Source of the DNA: Balneatrix alpica DSM 16621
Lineage (GTDB): Bacteria; Pseudomonadota; Gammaproteobacteria; Pseudomonadales; Balneatricaceae
Length of the DNA: 64,000 nucleotides
Reading direction: 5' to 3'
NCBI RefSeq assembly: GCF_000619885.1
Contig: NZ_KK211040.1
Span: 124,001-188,000, forward strand
In this document: positions 9,031-19,159 of the stretch, piece after piece
How the letters are laid out: every line of letters begins with the position of its first letter
Position numbering within the stretch: the first letter of the stretch is position 1
Notes under the pieces: model-generated
Told to the model about the DNA's origin: nothing
What the model saw: the letters and a program-made list of their open reading frames with translations, nothing else
The model's database searches: none
Made by a program: the position numbers and the translations under genes

Positions 9031-9990
9031 ACCCTGCTCCCGCAGGCGAAGGACCCCCTGCTGCAACACCTCATCAAGGGGCGCAACCAAACTCAAGGGC
9101 TTGCCGGTTAAAGGGTGACGGAAGTTCAGTCGAGCCGCATGCAAAAATAGCCGACTAATGCCCACCTCTTTGCCCTGGCGGTTACCCTCATCCGTTCCGT
9201 ATTTATCATCACCCACAATGGGGTGCCCCGCATACTGACTATGCACCCGGATCTGATGAGTTCGCCCTGTAATGGGCTTAGCCTCCACCAACGTAAAGTG
9301 AGCAAAACGCTCCAACACCCGGAACTCCGTCAGAGAGGGCTTCCCCTCTGGACTCACTCGCACCACTCGCTCGCCCGACTGCAATTCATTCTTCTTTAAG
9401 GGAGCATTAACATGCTGATGCCGGCTCGGCCAACGACCAATCACTAACGCCTGATATACCTTATCGATACCGCCATTGCGCAACATCTCATGCATCGCCC
9501 GCAGTGCCGAGCGCTTCTTGGCAATCAAAATGCAGCCCGATGTATCCCGATCAAGACGATGCACTAACTCCAGCATTCGTTCCTGCGGCCGCAACTGACG
9601 CAGACTTTCGATCAATCCGAGGCTAATACCACTACCACCATGCACCGCCAGCCCCGCCGGCTTATTGATCACCAGTAAGGCATCATCCTCATACAGAATG
9701 GCGCCCTCCAGTCTATTCCCCAATGCCTGGCTTACCGGCGGCGGCGCATCACGCTCTGGCAAACGTACTGGCGGCAAGCGCAACTCCTCACCACCCTGTA
9801 ATCGATAGTCAGGCTTAATCCGCTTCTTATTAATCCGAATCTCACCCTTGCGCAGCATGCTGTAAATGCGGGTTTTCGGCACCCCTTTGAGCAACGTACG
9901 CAAATAATTGTCGATTCGCTGACCTTCCACATCCGCCGGGATGGTCAACCACTGTACTGCTCCCAAAGGAGTCACTTGAGAATCTGTCAT
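9016..9990 (-). CDS. rluC: 23S rRNA pseudouridine synthase RluC
   Basis: Forms pseudouridine in 23S rRNA (positions 955, 2504 and 2580 in E. coli). An S4 RNA-binding domain covers about 20-85. The RluA-family catalytic motif HRLDRDTSG contains the nucleophilic Asp147. Later conserved blocks are GRTHQIRVH and GDDKYG. At 324 residues it is the usual length. It is divergent from rne, the arrangement also known in E. coli and Pseudomonas, which supports RluC over RluD. Confidence 0.93.
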   Translation of the reverse strand: MTDSQVTPLGAVQWLTIPADVEGQRIDNYLRTLLKGVPKTRIYSMLRKGEIRINKKRIKPDYRLQGGEELRLPPVRLPERDAPPPVSQALGNRLEGAILYEDDALLVINKPAGLAVHGGSGISLGLIESLRQLRPQERMLELVHRLDRDTSGCILIAKKRSALRAMHEMLRNGGIDKVYQALVIGRWPSRHQHVNAPLKKNELQSGERVVRVSPEGKPSLTEFRVLERFAHFTLVEAKPITGRTHQIRVHSQYAGHPIVGDDKYGTDEGNRQGKEVGISRLFLHAARLNFRHPLTGKPLSLVAPLDEVLQQGVLRLREQGLDLT

Positions 9991-10018
9991 AACACCTGTT
10001 TTAACGTACGGGGCTCAT

Positions 10019-10047
10019 TTGCCGCCTGTCGGAATTGCTGCTATATT
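10019..10047 (+). promoter_or_regulatory. Candidate rne promoter
   Basis: TTGCCG, an exact 17-base spacer and TATATT lie in the divergent rluC-rne gap. Transcription from here would give an rne leader of roughly 560-570 nt. Assigned by inspection. Confidence 0.5.
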
Positions 10048-10619
10048 GGGGCGCGCTGATAGACTTCCAGTCCAGTATTTATGCCGTTTAGACCGCATTA
10101 CACTGGTGTCCTGGCCCTGATATCAGCTTATGATACCTGCTCCACCTACCTGTTGCCTAATCTGCCAGGCCGTGGAGAAAAAGAATTTGGCTGCATCGCC
10201 AGCCCAAGCCTTCACCCGATACTTCCCGCTGCCCCCAGGGCCCCCGCGAAGCCTGTCGATCACGAAGACCTGGATGGCGCTGCAAAGCATTAAACCCGTC
10301 TTCCGTTCAATGCTCATGCCACACCACAGGATTGGCTTACACTCCGGCCCTTTGCCCCCCTCCCCGTTGGAGGCGCGTGCGGCAACAAGCTGGGCAGTGA
10401 TGGTTTCATCCGCTAACCCTGTGGGCGGGCAAGTACAATTTGAGATCGACAGCACCGAGCCGGCCCTGACGCGGTACCGTGCGGCCAACTAAGCTTATAA
10501 GCAGTGCACTCACTGCCAGGCCGCCACCGACGTCCAGCAAGAAGAACCGGCGTAAATTGGTATAGGATGCTGTCCCGCGTGGTTGCATGAACGGCAGACC
10601 CGATCTAAGTAGAATCACA
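10048..10619 (+). promoter_or_regulatory. Long untranslated leader of rne (presumed autoregulatory 5' UTR)
   Basis: About 570 bp with no convincing coding region: the short open frames here have no family character. In E. coli and relatives the long rne leader folds into hairpins through which RNase E limits its own mRNA. One small hairpin is readable here (AGCATT pairing with AATGCT near 10286-10310). I could not confirm the conserved rne5 structure by eye, so autoregulation is inferred from position and length. Confidence 0.45.
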
Positions 10620-13577
10620 ATGAAAAGAATGCTGATTAATGCGACCCAACCCGAAGAAATCCGGGTCGCGCTGGTCGATGGTCAACGCCTGTATGATCTC
10701 GACATTGAATCCGTCAGTCGTGAGCAGAAAAAAGCCAACATCTATCGTGGCCGCATCACCCGCATCGAACCCAGCTTGGAAGCCGCCTTCGTCGACTACG
10801 GCGCCGAACGTCATGGCTTTCTACCCCTGAAAGAAATCGCCAAAGAATACTTTAGTGACAATGCCAAAGGCGGCCGCGGCAACATTCGTGAAATGGTGCG
10901 CGAAGGCCAGGAAGTCATTGTTCAGATCGACAAAGAAGAGCGTGGTAACAAAGGCGCAGCCCTCACAACCTTCGTCAGCCTGGCTGGCCGCTATCTGGTT
11001 TTGATGCCCAACAACCCCCGCGCAGGCGGCATTTCCCGCCGCATTGAAGGGGATGAACGCCAAGCGCTGAAAGAAGCCCTAGACGGTATCAATGTGCCGA
11101 ACGGTGCCGGCGTGATCGTACGTACTGCCGGTATTGGCCGCAGTGCTGAAGAGCTGCAATGGGATCTGGATTACCTAATGCAACTGTGGGAATCCATTCG
11201 CTCCGCTGCTGAGAACCGTCCTGCACCCTTCCTGATTTACCAGGAAAGCAACGTTATCATCCGTGCGATGCGTGATTACCTGCGCCAGGATATTGGCGAA
11301 GTATTAATTGACAGCGAAAGCGTTCAACAGGATGCACTTAACTTCGCCCGCCAGGTAATGCCTAACTTCCAGCAGAAGCTCAAACTCTACAAAGAAGAGA
11401 TTCCGCTGTTTACCCGCTTCCAGATCGAGTCCCAAATCGAGACTGCTTTCCAGCGCGAAGTGCGCCTGCCTTCCGGTGGTTCCATTGTTATCGACCCAAC
11501 CGAAGCCCTGGTATCCATCGACATCAACTCCTCACGGGCAACCAAAGGCGGCGATATTGAGGAAACCGCACTGCAAACCAACCTGGAAGCAGCAGATGAG
11601 ATCGCGCGTCAGCTACGACTGCGCGACATAGGTGGCTTGGTGGTGATCGACTTCATCGACATGACACCGATCCGCAACCAACGCGAAGTGGAAAACCGCT
11701 TAAAAGAAGCACTCAAGCTTGACCGCGCCCGAGTACAGATCGGCCGCATTTCTCGTTTTGGCCTGCTAGAGATGTCTCGACAGCGCCTACGCCCTTCTCT
11801 GGGCGAAACCACTGCCATGACCTGCCCCCGTTGCCATGGCCAAGGCAGTATCCGTGACGTTGGCTCTCTGGCCCTTTCCATCATGCGTCTGATCGAAGAA
11901 GAGGCACTGAAAGAGCGCACCGCACAAATCCGTGCCCTTGTGCCGGTTAGCGTGGCGTCTTTCCTGCTGAACGAAAAGCGCAGCAACATTAGCAAGCTGG
12001 AGCAACAACAGGGCGTCAAGGTCATCATCGTACCGAACCCGCACCTGGAGACACCACACTACGAAGTTATCCGCCTGCGTGATGACAACGTAGAAGCACG
12101 TTCGACCGATGCCAGCTATGAATTGATTGAAGCACCAGAAGCAGAAGTCACCGAACTCAAAGCCCCTCAGCCGCTGCTACGCGAAGAGGCCGCGGTTAAA
12201 TCTCTGCCCCCCACTACTCCTGCACCAGCAGCTGTTGAAACCCCAATTGCCGCACCGGTTGTAACGGCCACCGCCACCAGCGACACCAGCCTCGGTCGTC
12301 GTTTACTGCGCGCGTTCACTAGCTGGTTCCAAGGTGATAGCAAAGCAGCTGAGCCACAACCCAGCAGCGAAACCAAAGAAGCCAAGAGCGAAACCCGCTC
12401 TGACAATCGTGGCGAACGCCGTGAGCGCTCTGAGCGTAACGACCGTGGCGAACGCCGTAATCGCCGCGACCGCAATGAGCGCCGTGATCGTCAGGATCGT
12501 GACAACCGCGAAGAACGCAGCGAGCGTCAGGATCGCAGTGAGCGAACCGAGCGCAACAATGATGAACCCCGCGAAACTCGTGAGGAGCGTCAGGAACGTC
12601 GTCAACGCGAGCGCCAGGAACGTCACGAGCGTCGTCAGCAACGTGAGCAGCAAGCCCGCGAAGCCCAAGAAAATAGCGACAGCAGCAACCAAAGCAACGA
12701 GCAGCAGGACAGCCAGGAAGAGGTCGTCAACACCGATGGCCGCCGTGGCCGCAGTCGTCGCCGCCGTGAGCGCAGTGGTCGTCGCACTCCCCTTCCCGCT
12801 CACTTGCAAGCTGCGGAAGAACAAGCAGAGAACAACGCTCAGCCCTCAGAGAATGTTGTCAGCGAGCCATCGACCGAGCCTCAGCAGCAAGCAGTAGTTG
12901 TTGAAACCACTGCACCTGAAGAGCAAGCAGCCGAGGAAACCACCAAGGTAGAGGCAACCAGCGAAGCGACTCAGGACAACGTCACCGCCAGTAATGACAG
13001 CCAGGATGAAGGACGTCAGCGCCGTCGTCGCCGTGATCGTCACGAACGCTCACCACGCGCCGACAAAAAACAGCGCGCCAAGGAAGCAAGCAATAACGAG
13101 AAGGTTGAGACGGAAGCTACTCCTGCCTCTATCGAACCCTTTGTTACAGCTCCCATTCTCCTGGAGTGCTCAGAGTACACCGCACCTGCTCACGCAGATG
13201 CCACAGTGGCTACTCCTAGTGAAGAAGCAACAGCCAGCCGTGACAGCGAAAACACTGAGCCTGCTGCAGCACAGCCTGCACAGATGACCGCAGAGACCAA
13301 TGTCGAAAAGGCTGAAGTGGTCACGGACGCAGAACAATCTGCTGCCAGTTCCGACACCGCTCCCACAGTCAGTGAGCCAGTCACTGCACAGGAGACCGCT
13401 ACCATTAACAGTAGCAGTCACCAGGAACAGGAGTCTGAAGCATCTGATGTAGCAGTGGAGGCACAAGCCAATACAGTAGCCGCTACAGAAGCTCAAACAG
13501 ACAATACTGAGGAAACACCTCGCCCCCGCCGCCGTGCACTTAACGATCCACGCCTAAAGCGCCAACAAAACGCCTAG
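10620..13577 (+). CDS. rne: Ribonuclease E
   Basis: Essential endoribonuclease and degradosome scaffold for mRNA decay and rRNA/tRNA processing. The 985-residue protein begins [10 protein letters not shown], the conserved start, so the ATG at 10620 was preferred to 10587. An S1 domain covers about 37-120. Catalytic metal ligands are Asp301 (SIDIN) and Asp344 (VIDFID). The Zn-link CPRC uses Cys402 and Cys405. The C-terminal half is disordered: an Arg/Glu/Asp-rich RNA-binding stretch at about 585-725, then Glu/Ala/Thr-rich sequence with a second basic patch, ending with a basic tail (NDPRLKRQQ). Partner-binding microdomains cannot be assigned from sequence. Confidence 0.97.
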   Translation: MKRMLINATQPEEIRVALVDGQRLYDLDIESVSREQKKANIYRGRITRIEPSLEAAFVDYGAERHGFLPLKEIAKEYFSDNAKGGRGNIREMVREGQEVIVQIDKEERGNKGAALTTFVSLAGRYLVLMPNNPRAGGISRRIEGDERQALKEALDGINVPNGAGVIVRTAGIGRSAEELQWDLDYLMQLWESIRSAAENRPAPFLIYQESNVIIRAMRDYLRQDIGEVLIDSESVQQDALNFARQVMPNFQQKLKLYKEEIPLFTRFQIESQIETAFQREVRLPSGGSIVIDPTEALVSIDINSSRATKGGDIEETALQTNLEAADEIARQLRLRDIGGLVVIDFIDMTPIRNQREVENRLKEALKLDRARVQIGRISRFGLLEMSRQRLRPSLGETTAMTCPRCHGQGSIRDVGSLALSIMRLIEEEALKERTAQIRALVPVSVASFLLNEKRSNISKLEQQQGVKVIIVPNPHLETPHYEVIRLRDDNVEARSTDASYELIEAPEAEVTELKAPQPLLREEAAVKSLPPTTPAPAAVETPIAAPVVTATATSDTSLGRRLLRAFTSWFQGDSKAAEPQPSSETKEAKSETRSDNRGERRERSERNDRGERRNRRDRNERRDRQDRDNREERSERQDRSERTERNNDEPRETREERQERRQRERQERHERRQQREQQAREAQENSDSSNQSNEQQDSQEEVVNTDGRRGRSRRRRERSGRRTPLPAHLQAAEEQAENNAQPSENVVSEPSTEPQQQAVVVETTAPEEQAAEETTKVEATSEATQDNVTASNDSQDEGRQRRRRRDRHERSPRADKKQRAKEASNNEKVETEATPASIEPFVTAPILLECSEYTAPAHADATVATPSEEATASRDSENTEPAAAQPAQMTAETNVEKAEVVTDAEQSAASSDTAPTVSEPVTAQETATINSSSHQEQESEASDVAVEAQANTVAATEAQTDNTEETPRPRRRALNDPRLKRQQNA

Positions 13578-13636
13578 GATGTGTAGGCTAGCTGGGTGTT
13601 ACACCCAGCTAGCCAGGCTTATCAGCCAATGCACTC

Positions 13637-13674
13637 GGCAATAAAAAACCACCCTAGGGTGGTTTTTTATTGCC
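13637..13674. terminator. Bidirectional terminator, 38-bp perfect palindrome
   Basis: The arms GGCAATAAAAAACCACCC and its exact complement meet with no loop spacer beyond TA at the centre. The GC stem flanked by A and T runs serves convergent rne and cheV. Confidence 0.88.
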
Positions 13675-13695
13675 TTACTCAAGAGCGCTGGGAGA

Positions 13696-14634
13696 CTACA
13701 CCTGCTCCATGACCTGCTTAACGCGCTCCTGAATAATCCCAGCAAGCACATCTGGTTGGAATTTAGATATGAACTTATCACAGCCGACCTTCTCCACCAT
13801 GGCCTCGTTAAAGCTGCCACTCAAAGAAGTATTGAGCACTATATAGAGATCCCGCATCCGTGGATCCTCCCGAATGACTCTGGTTAAGCGATAACCATCC
13901 ATCTCCGGCATCTCCGCATCAGTAATCACCATCAGCAACTCACCGGGAAGATTACGGCCATCGTCCGCCCACTTTTTCAGCATTCGAGCGGCCTTGGCGC
14001 CATCAGTAGCCTGAATGACTTCAATACCAAAGTGCTGCAGAATACCCGACACCTGCGAACGTGCGGTAGTAGAGTCATCCACCACCAGCACCTTCATGCC
14101 ACGTGTCACACTAAACAACTCTTCCTCTACAACACCGCTACTAATTTCAGTGGTATAGCTAACAATTTCCGCCAGCACCTTTTCCACATCGATAATTTCA
14201 ACAATCTGATTATCGTCTAAGCGCGTCACTGCAGTGAGATAATGATTTCGCCCTGCCGTCGCAGGCGGTGGCATGATGTGATTCCAGTTCAGGTTGATAA
14301 TGCGATCAACACTGCCCACCACAAAGCCCTGAACCGTACGGTTATACTCCGTCACGATCAGGTTGCATCCTACTGAGGTATCAATAGGCTTTAAGCCAAT
14401 GGCTGCGCTTAAATCAACCACCGTGACCGCCTGACCACGCAGGGTCGCCACACCACGCACCATCGGATGACTCTGTGGAAATTTAGTCAACTTCGGCAAC
14501 TGCATCACTTCCTGCACCTTAAACACGTTCAGGGCAAAAAGCTGACGCGACTGCAACTTAAACATCAGCAATTCTAGCCGGTTCTCACCCACCAGTTGCG
14601 TACGCTGATCTACTGTGTCCAGAATTCCGGCCAT
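13696..14634 (-). CDS. cheV: Chemotaxis protein CheV
   Basis: A CheW-receiver fusion of 312 residues that couples chemoreceptors to CheA and may act as a phosphate sink. The CheW-like domain spans about 15-165 (VRGVATLRG). The receiver spans about 180-305, with acidic VDDS and phospho-acceptor Asp239 (VITDAEMPEMDGY). It is monocistronic, away from other che genes, and divergent from tatD. It fits the motY and chemoreceptor genes elsewhere in the window. Confidence 0.93.
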   Translation of the reverse strand: MAGILDTVDQRTQLVGENRLELLMFKLQSRQLFALNVFKVQEVMQLPKLTKFPQSHPMVRGVATLRGQAVTVVDLSAAIGLKPIDTSVGCNLIVTEYNRTVQGFVVGSVDRIINLNWNHIMPPPATAGRNHYLTAVTRLDDNQIVEIIDVEKVLAEIVSYTTEISSGVVEEELFSVTRGMKVLVVDDSTTARSQVSGILQHFGIEVIQATDGAKAARMLKKWADDGRNLPGELLMVITDAEMPEMDGYRLTRVIREDPRMRDLYIVLNTSLSGSFNEAMVEKVGCDKFISKFQPDVLAGIIQERVKQVMEQV

Positions 14635-14750
14635 GCCTACTTACCCTCTGGAAAGCCTGCTATCATGCCAATGGCTCTGAGTATAGCCATTTGCAGAGTA
14701 CTATTTAAGTTTAGCCATTTGTTATCTATCAACTTTTTTACCATAGCACC

Positions 14751-15551
14751 ATGGAATTCATTGATATTGGCGTTAATTTGACCAACTCTGACTTCTCCCA
14801 TGATCTTGATGACGTTATCCGCCGAGCTCAAGAGGCTGGGGTGATTAACATGATCGTCACCGGCACCGATCTTGAGACGTCAGAACAAGCCGTAGCCCTT
14901 TGCAGGCAACACCCTGACTACCTGTTTTGCACCGCGGGCGTTCACCCACACGACGCCAAAGACTTTACTCACATCAGTTTAAGCCAACTCAAAGCCCTGG
15001 CCTCCGAGCCAGCCGTCAAAGCGATTGGTGAAACAGGGCTGGACTTTAATCGTGACTTCTCTCCGCGCCCACAACAGGAGGCAGCCTTCTGTGCCCAGCT
15101 AGAACTCGCCTGCCAGACCGGCTTGCCGGTTTTCATGCATGAGAGAGAGGCCTTTAAGCGTCAGTACGCCATCCTGAAAGACTACCGAGATCACCTCAGC
15201 CAGGGGGTTATTCACTGTTTTACTGCTGACAAGACCGCACTCTATGCCTATTTGGATTTAGACCTACACATAGGTTTAACCGGCTGGATCTGTGACGAGC
15301 GCCGCGGCCAACATCTTTTGCCCTTGCTAAAAGACATCCCGCTTGAACGCCTGATGCTGGAAACCGATGCACCTTACCTATTGCCCCGCACGCTATGCCC
15401 TAAACCGAAGTCGCGACGCAATGAGCCTGCCTATCTGCCAGAAGTGGCAGCAACAGTGTTTGCCCACCGACCTGAGCCAGCCGAACATATCGCCTCCGCC
15501 TGCCTCACCACCACCCGTACTTTTTTTCGCCTTAATCAGCCAGCGGATTAA
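14751..15551 (+). CDS. tatD: TatD-family metal-dependent deoxyribonuclease
   Basis: A 266-residue TIM-barrel hydrolase. Metal-binding and catalytic blocks are visible: [31 protein letters not shown] and [10 protein letters not shown]. The start [11 protein letters not shown] and the segment GWICDERRG match TatD proper rather than YcfH or YjjV. TatD has 3'-5' exonuclease activity linked to DNA repair. No tatABC genes are adjacent. The upstream ribosome site is weak. The last 20 bp overlap the convergent glutaredoxin-like gene. Confidence 0.9.
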   Translation: MEFIDIGVNLTNSDFSHDLDDVIRRAQEAGVINMIVTGTDLETSEQAVALCRQHPDYLFCTAGVHPHDAKDFTHISLSQLKALASEPAVKAIGETGLDFNRDFSPRPQQEAAFCAQLELACQTGLPVFMHEREAFKRQYAILKDYRDHLSQGVIHCFTADKTALYAYLDLDLHIGLTGWICDERRGQHLLPLLKDIPLERLMLETDAPYLLPRTLCPKPKSRRNEPAYLPEVAATVFAHRPEPAEHIASACLTTTRTFFRLNQPAD

Positions 15552-15807
15552 AACCTGCGGCAGACAGATCAGGAAAAACCTCACCAGCCAAGTAGCGCTG
15601 CAACTTGGCTTGGTCAAACGGCCAACCTAACTCATCATCCCTGCCACTCATTGCCAACACCGGAATGCGGCTACCATAGCGCCCTAAAAGTTGATCCTCA
15701 TCGGCAATATCAACATAGCGATAAGCTAACCCTGCCTGCGTTAACAGCTGCTCTGCCTGTTCACATAGGTGGCAACCCAGGGTGGAATACAACACTAACT
15801 CCGTCAA
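15532..15807 (-). CDS. Glutaredoxin-like thiol protein (DUF836 type)
   Basis: A 91-residue thioredoxin-fold protein with N-terminal CHLC (Cys12, Cys15) after a short beta strand, and the cis-proline segment RIPVLAM. It is shorter and more divergent than classical GrxA/GrxC and fits the small glutaredoxin-like group. Its partner is unknown. It overlaps the 3' end of tatD on the other strand by 20 bp. Confidence 0.8.
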   Translation of the reverse strand: MTELVLYSTLGCHLCEQAEQLLTQAGLAYRYVDIADEDQLLGRYGSRIPVLAMSGRDDELGWPFDQAKLQRYLAGEVFPDLSAAGFNPLAD

Positions 15808-15859
15808 AACACTCTCTCCGCTGCGATTACAGGCCCCCTAATTACATCGGGGAAAGACA

Positions 15860-15881
15860 AAGGGGTGCCTAAGCACCCCTT
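15860..15881. terminator. Terminator hairpin downstream of the polyamine-binding protein gene
   Basis: A 9-bp stem (AAGGGGTGC) with a 4-base loop. On the minus strand it is followed by a T-rich tract, which fits termination of the gene ending at 15918. Confidence 0.75.
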
Positions 15882-15917
15882 GTTGAAACGCACCCTTAAC
15901 CTAAGTCACATGAGAAC

Positions 15918-17015
15918 TTAGCGGTTAGTCTGGATAGTGGTCCAGGTACGGGTAATGATGCGCTCAATCTTAGCTGAACGAGGCGTCACCATGAACAGCT
16001 TGGCCTTCACCTCTTCACTGGGATAAATCCCCGCATTGGTCTTCACGGCCTCATCAACCAATTCGGTCGCCTTGGCATTGGGGTTGGCGTACATCACGTA
16101 GTTAGTGATACCTGCCACCACTTCGGGACGCAACACAAAGTCAATAAACTTGTGCGCATTCTCGGCATGCTTAGCATCTGCGGGGATCACCAGAGAATCT
16201 ACCCACATCTGCGCCCCCTCTTTAGGGATACGATACTCCACGGTGACGCCATTCTTGGCTTCTTCCGCACGAGCAGCAGCTTGCAGAATGTCACCTGAGT
16301 AACCGACCGCCACACAGATCTCACCATTGGCCAGATCATTAATGAACTGCGAGGAGTGGAAGTATTTCACGAAGGGGCGCACTTTGAGCATCATCTCTTT
16401 TGCCGCTTCGTAGTCATCTTTTTCTTCTGAGTTGGGATCCTTGCCAATGTAGGCCAAGGCCGCCGCCATGATCTCGGTCGGGGAATCCAGGAAGGCTACG
16501 CCACAAGAGGCCAGCTTTTCCATATTCTCTGGCTTAAATACCAGATCCCAGGAATCTACCGGTGCATTTTCGCCCAAAGCTGCCTTCACTTTCTCCGGGT
16601 TATAACCAATACCATTGGTTCCCCACATGTAGGGCACGGCATAGGCGTTGCCAGGGTCAACCGTGCTCACTACTTTCAGCAGCTGCTCATCCAGGTTGGC
16701 ATAGTTGCCAAGCAGCTCTTTATTCAGCGGCTGGTGAATCTTGGCTGCAATCTGGCGCCCCAGGAAGAAGTCGGAAGGCACCACCAAATCAAAACCGCTA
16801 TTACCTGACAACAGCTTGGCATCCAACATCTCGTTACTGTCGTAGACGTCATACACCACCTTAATGCCAGTTTCCTTCTCGAAATTAGCGATAGTGTCTT
16901 CTGCAATATAGTCAGACCAGTTGTAGATATGCAGCACTGCATCCTCAGCTGCCATAGCCACGGCAGAAGCGGAAAGCACCGCGCCTGCTACCAACGTCTT
17001 CACCAGGTTGGTCAT
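15918..17015 (-). CDS. Periplasmic spermidine/putrescine-binding protein (PotF/PotD-like)
   Basis: A 365-residue extracytoplasmic solute-binding protein. It has a Sec signal peptide (MTNLVKTLVAGAV, probable cleavage after AMA near residue 22), then the family block IYNWSDYI and the later PYMWGTNGIGYN and GYSGDILQA. PotF-type proteins deliver putrescine or spermidine to a PotGHI-like ABC importer. No ATPase or permease gene is adjacent, so it is an orphan component here. The ATG at 17015 was chosen because it begins the signal peptide and follows AAGGGT; an upstream frame to 17090 lacks both. Confidence 0.88.
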   Translation of the reverse strand: MTNLVKTLVAGAVLSASAVAMAAEDAVLHIYNWSDYIAEDTIANFEKETGIKVVYDVYDSNEMLDAKLLSGNSGFDLVVPSDFFLGRQIAAKIHQPLNKELLGNYANLDEQLLKVVSTVDPGNAYAVPYMWGTNGIGYNPEKVKAALGENAPVDSWDLVFKPENMEKLASCGVAFLDSPTEIMAAALAYIGKDPNSEEKDDYEAAKEMMLKVRPFVKYFHSSQFINDLANGEICVAVGYSGDILQAAARAEEAKNGVTVEYRIPKEGAQMWVDSLVIPADAKHAENAHKFIDFVLRPEVVAGITNYVMYANPNAKATELVDEAVKTNAGIYPSEEVKAKLFMVTPRSAKIERIITRTWTTIQTNR

Positions 17016-17338
17016 GATATAACCCTTATTACCGTAGGTTAGAGAAACTTCGCAGGAGTTATAGCAGGAACCTGGATTTTCAGAAAACACTTTTTCGACC
17101 TCGCCAGCATTTTTTCTCTACCTAATCAGCGATCTGGAGCCGTTACCAGACAGCACACTATCAGGGCACGTTTTCTGCATGTAGTCACATAGCGAGCCAC
17201 GTTTTAATCCTTTACTAGGGGCCTGCCTGTTTGAGCTGGCTCATCGAAGTGTCATCTTTATCCGCAAGACTACTGGGCAAGGCCCCATAGTGGCTCTAAG
17301 ATGCGCAAAGAACGATCAATCATGGAGGAGTCTCCCCT

Positions 17339-19054
17339 ATGCAAGAGTCCAACCCTCAGCTGGCCTGGTTGCAACAATTTAGTGCACAAAGCCAAAAGCA
17401 ACTGCAGCAGCTGATGAGTAGCAATGGCATGAACCAGGAAGTCACCCGGCAGCTGACAGAGGCCTGGCAAACCCTGATGCAGCACAATCTGGATAACCCG
17501 CTGCATTGGTGGCAGTCTCTCGGCCAACTGCAACAAAAGCAGCTACAACTCTGGCAACAGTGGCTGACTGGGGAAGGCGCCTCCAGCAAAGATAAGCGCT
17601 TTCAGGATAAAAGCTGGCAAGAACAGCCTATTTTTGACTACATCAAGCAATCCTACCTGCTCACCGCCAATTTCTACGACGAACTCACCGCTGACGCTCC
17701 CTTAGAGCCCAGGCAGAAACAGTTGCTCAACTTCTATACCCGGCAGTTCGTTGATGCGATGTCTCCCAGCAACTTCGCCCACACTAACCCCGAGGTCATT
17801 CAAGCTGCACTGGAGAGCAAAGGCCAAACCCTGCTTGATGGCATGCAAAATCTGCTTAACGACCTGGAAAAGGGCCGGATCAGCATGACGGATGAGACTG
17901 CCTTCGAGCTTGGCAGTAATCTGGCCGTCACCCCAGGTGAAGTGATTTTCCAGAATGATCTCATTCAGGTGATTGAATATCGCCCCAGCACTGCTGAAGT
18001 AAGCGAACGTCCATTGCTGATCGTGCCACCCTGCATCAACAAGTTTTATATTCTGGATCTGCAACCAGATAATTCCTTTGTGAAGTTCTGCGTCGATCAA
18101 GGCCAACACACCTTCCTGATCTCCTGGGCTAATCCGACCGCCGAACAGCGCCACCTTAGCTGGGAGGATTACCTGGAGCGCGGAATTTTCAAGGCAATCG
18201 AAGTCGTGCAGGCTGTGCATCCTGGCGATGCCAAACTCAATGCGGTGGCCTGGTGTGTCGGTGGTACCCTGCTCGCCTCAGCGATGGCAGTGATGGCAGC
18301 GCGAGGCGATGAGCGCATTGGCTCCGCTACCTTCCTCACCACCCTGACCGACTTCAGCGACCCCGGTGAGCTCAGCGTTTTCATCGACCAGGAACAAATT
18401 AAACATTTAGAGCAGCGGGTACAGGAGCAAGGCGTCCTTTCCGGTCGGGATCTGGCCGCCACCTTTAACCTCCTCAGAGCCAATGATTTGATTTGGTCTT
18501 ATGTGGTGAATAACTATTTGAAGGGTAAACAACCGGCGGCCTTCGATATCCTCTACTGGAACAGCGACCCGACCAATTTAGCGGCGGATATGTACTCTTT
18601 CTACATCAACAACATGTATCTGCAGAACAAACTGGTGCAACCGGGCGGCCTGCAGCTCTGTGGTGAGGCCGTGGATCTGAGCAAGATCAAGCAGCCCTGT
18701 TACTTCCTCTCCACCATTGATGACCATATTGCCCCCTGGAAAACCACCTACAAAGGTGCCAGTCATTTCGGTGGCAATGTTGAGTTTATCCTCGGTGCCA
18801 GTGGTCATGTCGCAGGGGTAATCAACCCTGCTAGCAAAAATCGTCGGCATTTCTGGACCAATGCCAACCGCGACCAGGATGCCGAAAAATGGCTGGCCAG
18901 TGCCGAGCAACAACCCGGCAGCTGGTGGAACCATTGGAAAACCTGGCTCAAGCGTCGCGCAGGTAAAAATATCCCTGCTCCGAGCCAGCCTGGCAGTGAG
19001 CAGTACCCCGCACTCCAGGCTGCTCCAGGCAGCTATGTGAAGGTACGTCTGTAA
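17339..19054 (+). CDS. phaC: Class I-like poly(3-hydroxyalkanoate) synthase
   Basis: Polymerises (R)-3-hydroxyacyl-CoA into polyester granules. The protein has 571 residues with an N-terminal helical region and an alpha/beta hydrolase catalytic domain. The triad is Cys306 (AWCVGGT), Asp462 (DDHIAPW) and His490 (GASGHVAG). The lipase-like box usually reads Gly-Tyr-Cys-x-Gly-Gly; here the first positions are Ala-Trp. Length and motifs fit class I, which does not need PhaE or PhaR. No phaA, phaB or phasin genes are beside it. GGAG sits just before the ATG. Confidence 0.92.
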   Translation: MQESNPQLAWLQQFSAQSQKQLQQLMSSNGMNQEVTRQLTEAWQTLMQHNLDNPLHWWQSLGQLQQKQLQLWQQWLTGEGASSKDKRFQDKSWQEQPIFDYIKQSYLLTANFYDELTADAPLEPRQKQLLNFYTRQFVDAMSPSNFAHTNPEVIQAALESKGQTLLDGMQNLLNDLEKGRISMTDETAFELGSNLAVTPGEVIFQNDLIQVIEYRPSTAEVSERPLLIVPPCINKFYILDLQPDNSFVKFCVDQGQHTFLISWANPTAEQRHLSWEDYLERGIFKAIEVVQAVHPGDAKLNAVAWCVGGTLLASAMAVMAARGDERIGSATFLTTLTDFSDPGELSVFIDQEQIKHLEQRVQEQGVLSGRDLAATFNLLRANDLIWSYVVNNYLKGKQPAAFDILYWNSDPTNLAADMYSFYINNMYLQNKLVQPGGLQLCGEAVDLSKIKQPCYFLSTIDDHIAPWKTTYKGASHFGGNVEFILGASGHVAGVINPASKNRRHFWTNANRDQDAEKWLASAEQQPGSWWNHWKTWLKRRAGKNIPAPSQPGSEQYPALQAAPGSYVKVRL

Positions 19055-19057
19055 ATA

Positions 19058-19107
19058 AAAAAGCCGTCGCCCCTGCTACCCCATCAGGTACAAGGCGACG
19101 GCTTTTT
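19058..19107. terminator. Strong terminator between phaC and the BrxD-like gene
   Basis: A 14-bp stem (AAAAAGCCGTCGCC and its complement), with terminal A and T runs usable in both directions, between convergent genes. Confidence 0.88.
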
Positions 19108-19159
19108 GTTGATCTTGTCTTGAGAGCTTGCCCACTCACGGCCAGATCAAGCCTCAATC

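Noticed and set aside
10081-10492. Several 60-120 codon open frames between rluC and rne on both strands
   Set aside because: They overlap each other in different frames, have low-complexity Pro/Ala-rich translations with no family likeness, and lie in the expected rne leader.
12303-12824. A hydrophobic 173-codon antisense frame opposite the Arg-rich tail of rne
   Set aside because: The Ala/Leu/Val-rich translation follows from reading Arg/Asp/Glu codons in reverse; it is not a real membrane protein.
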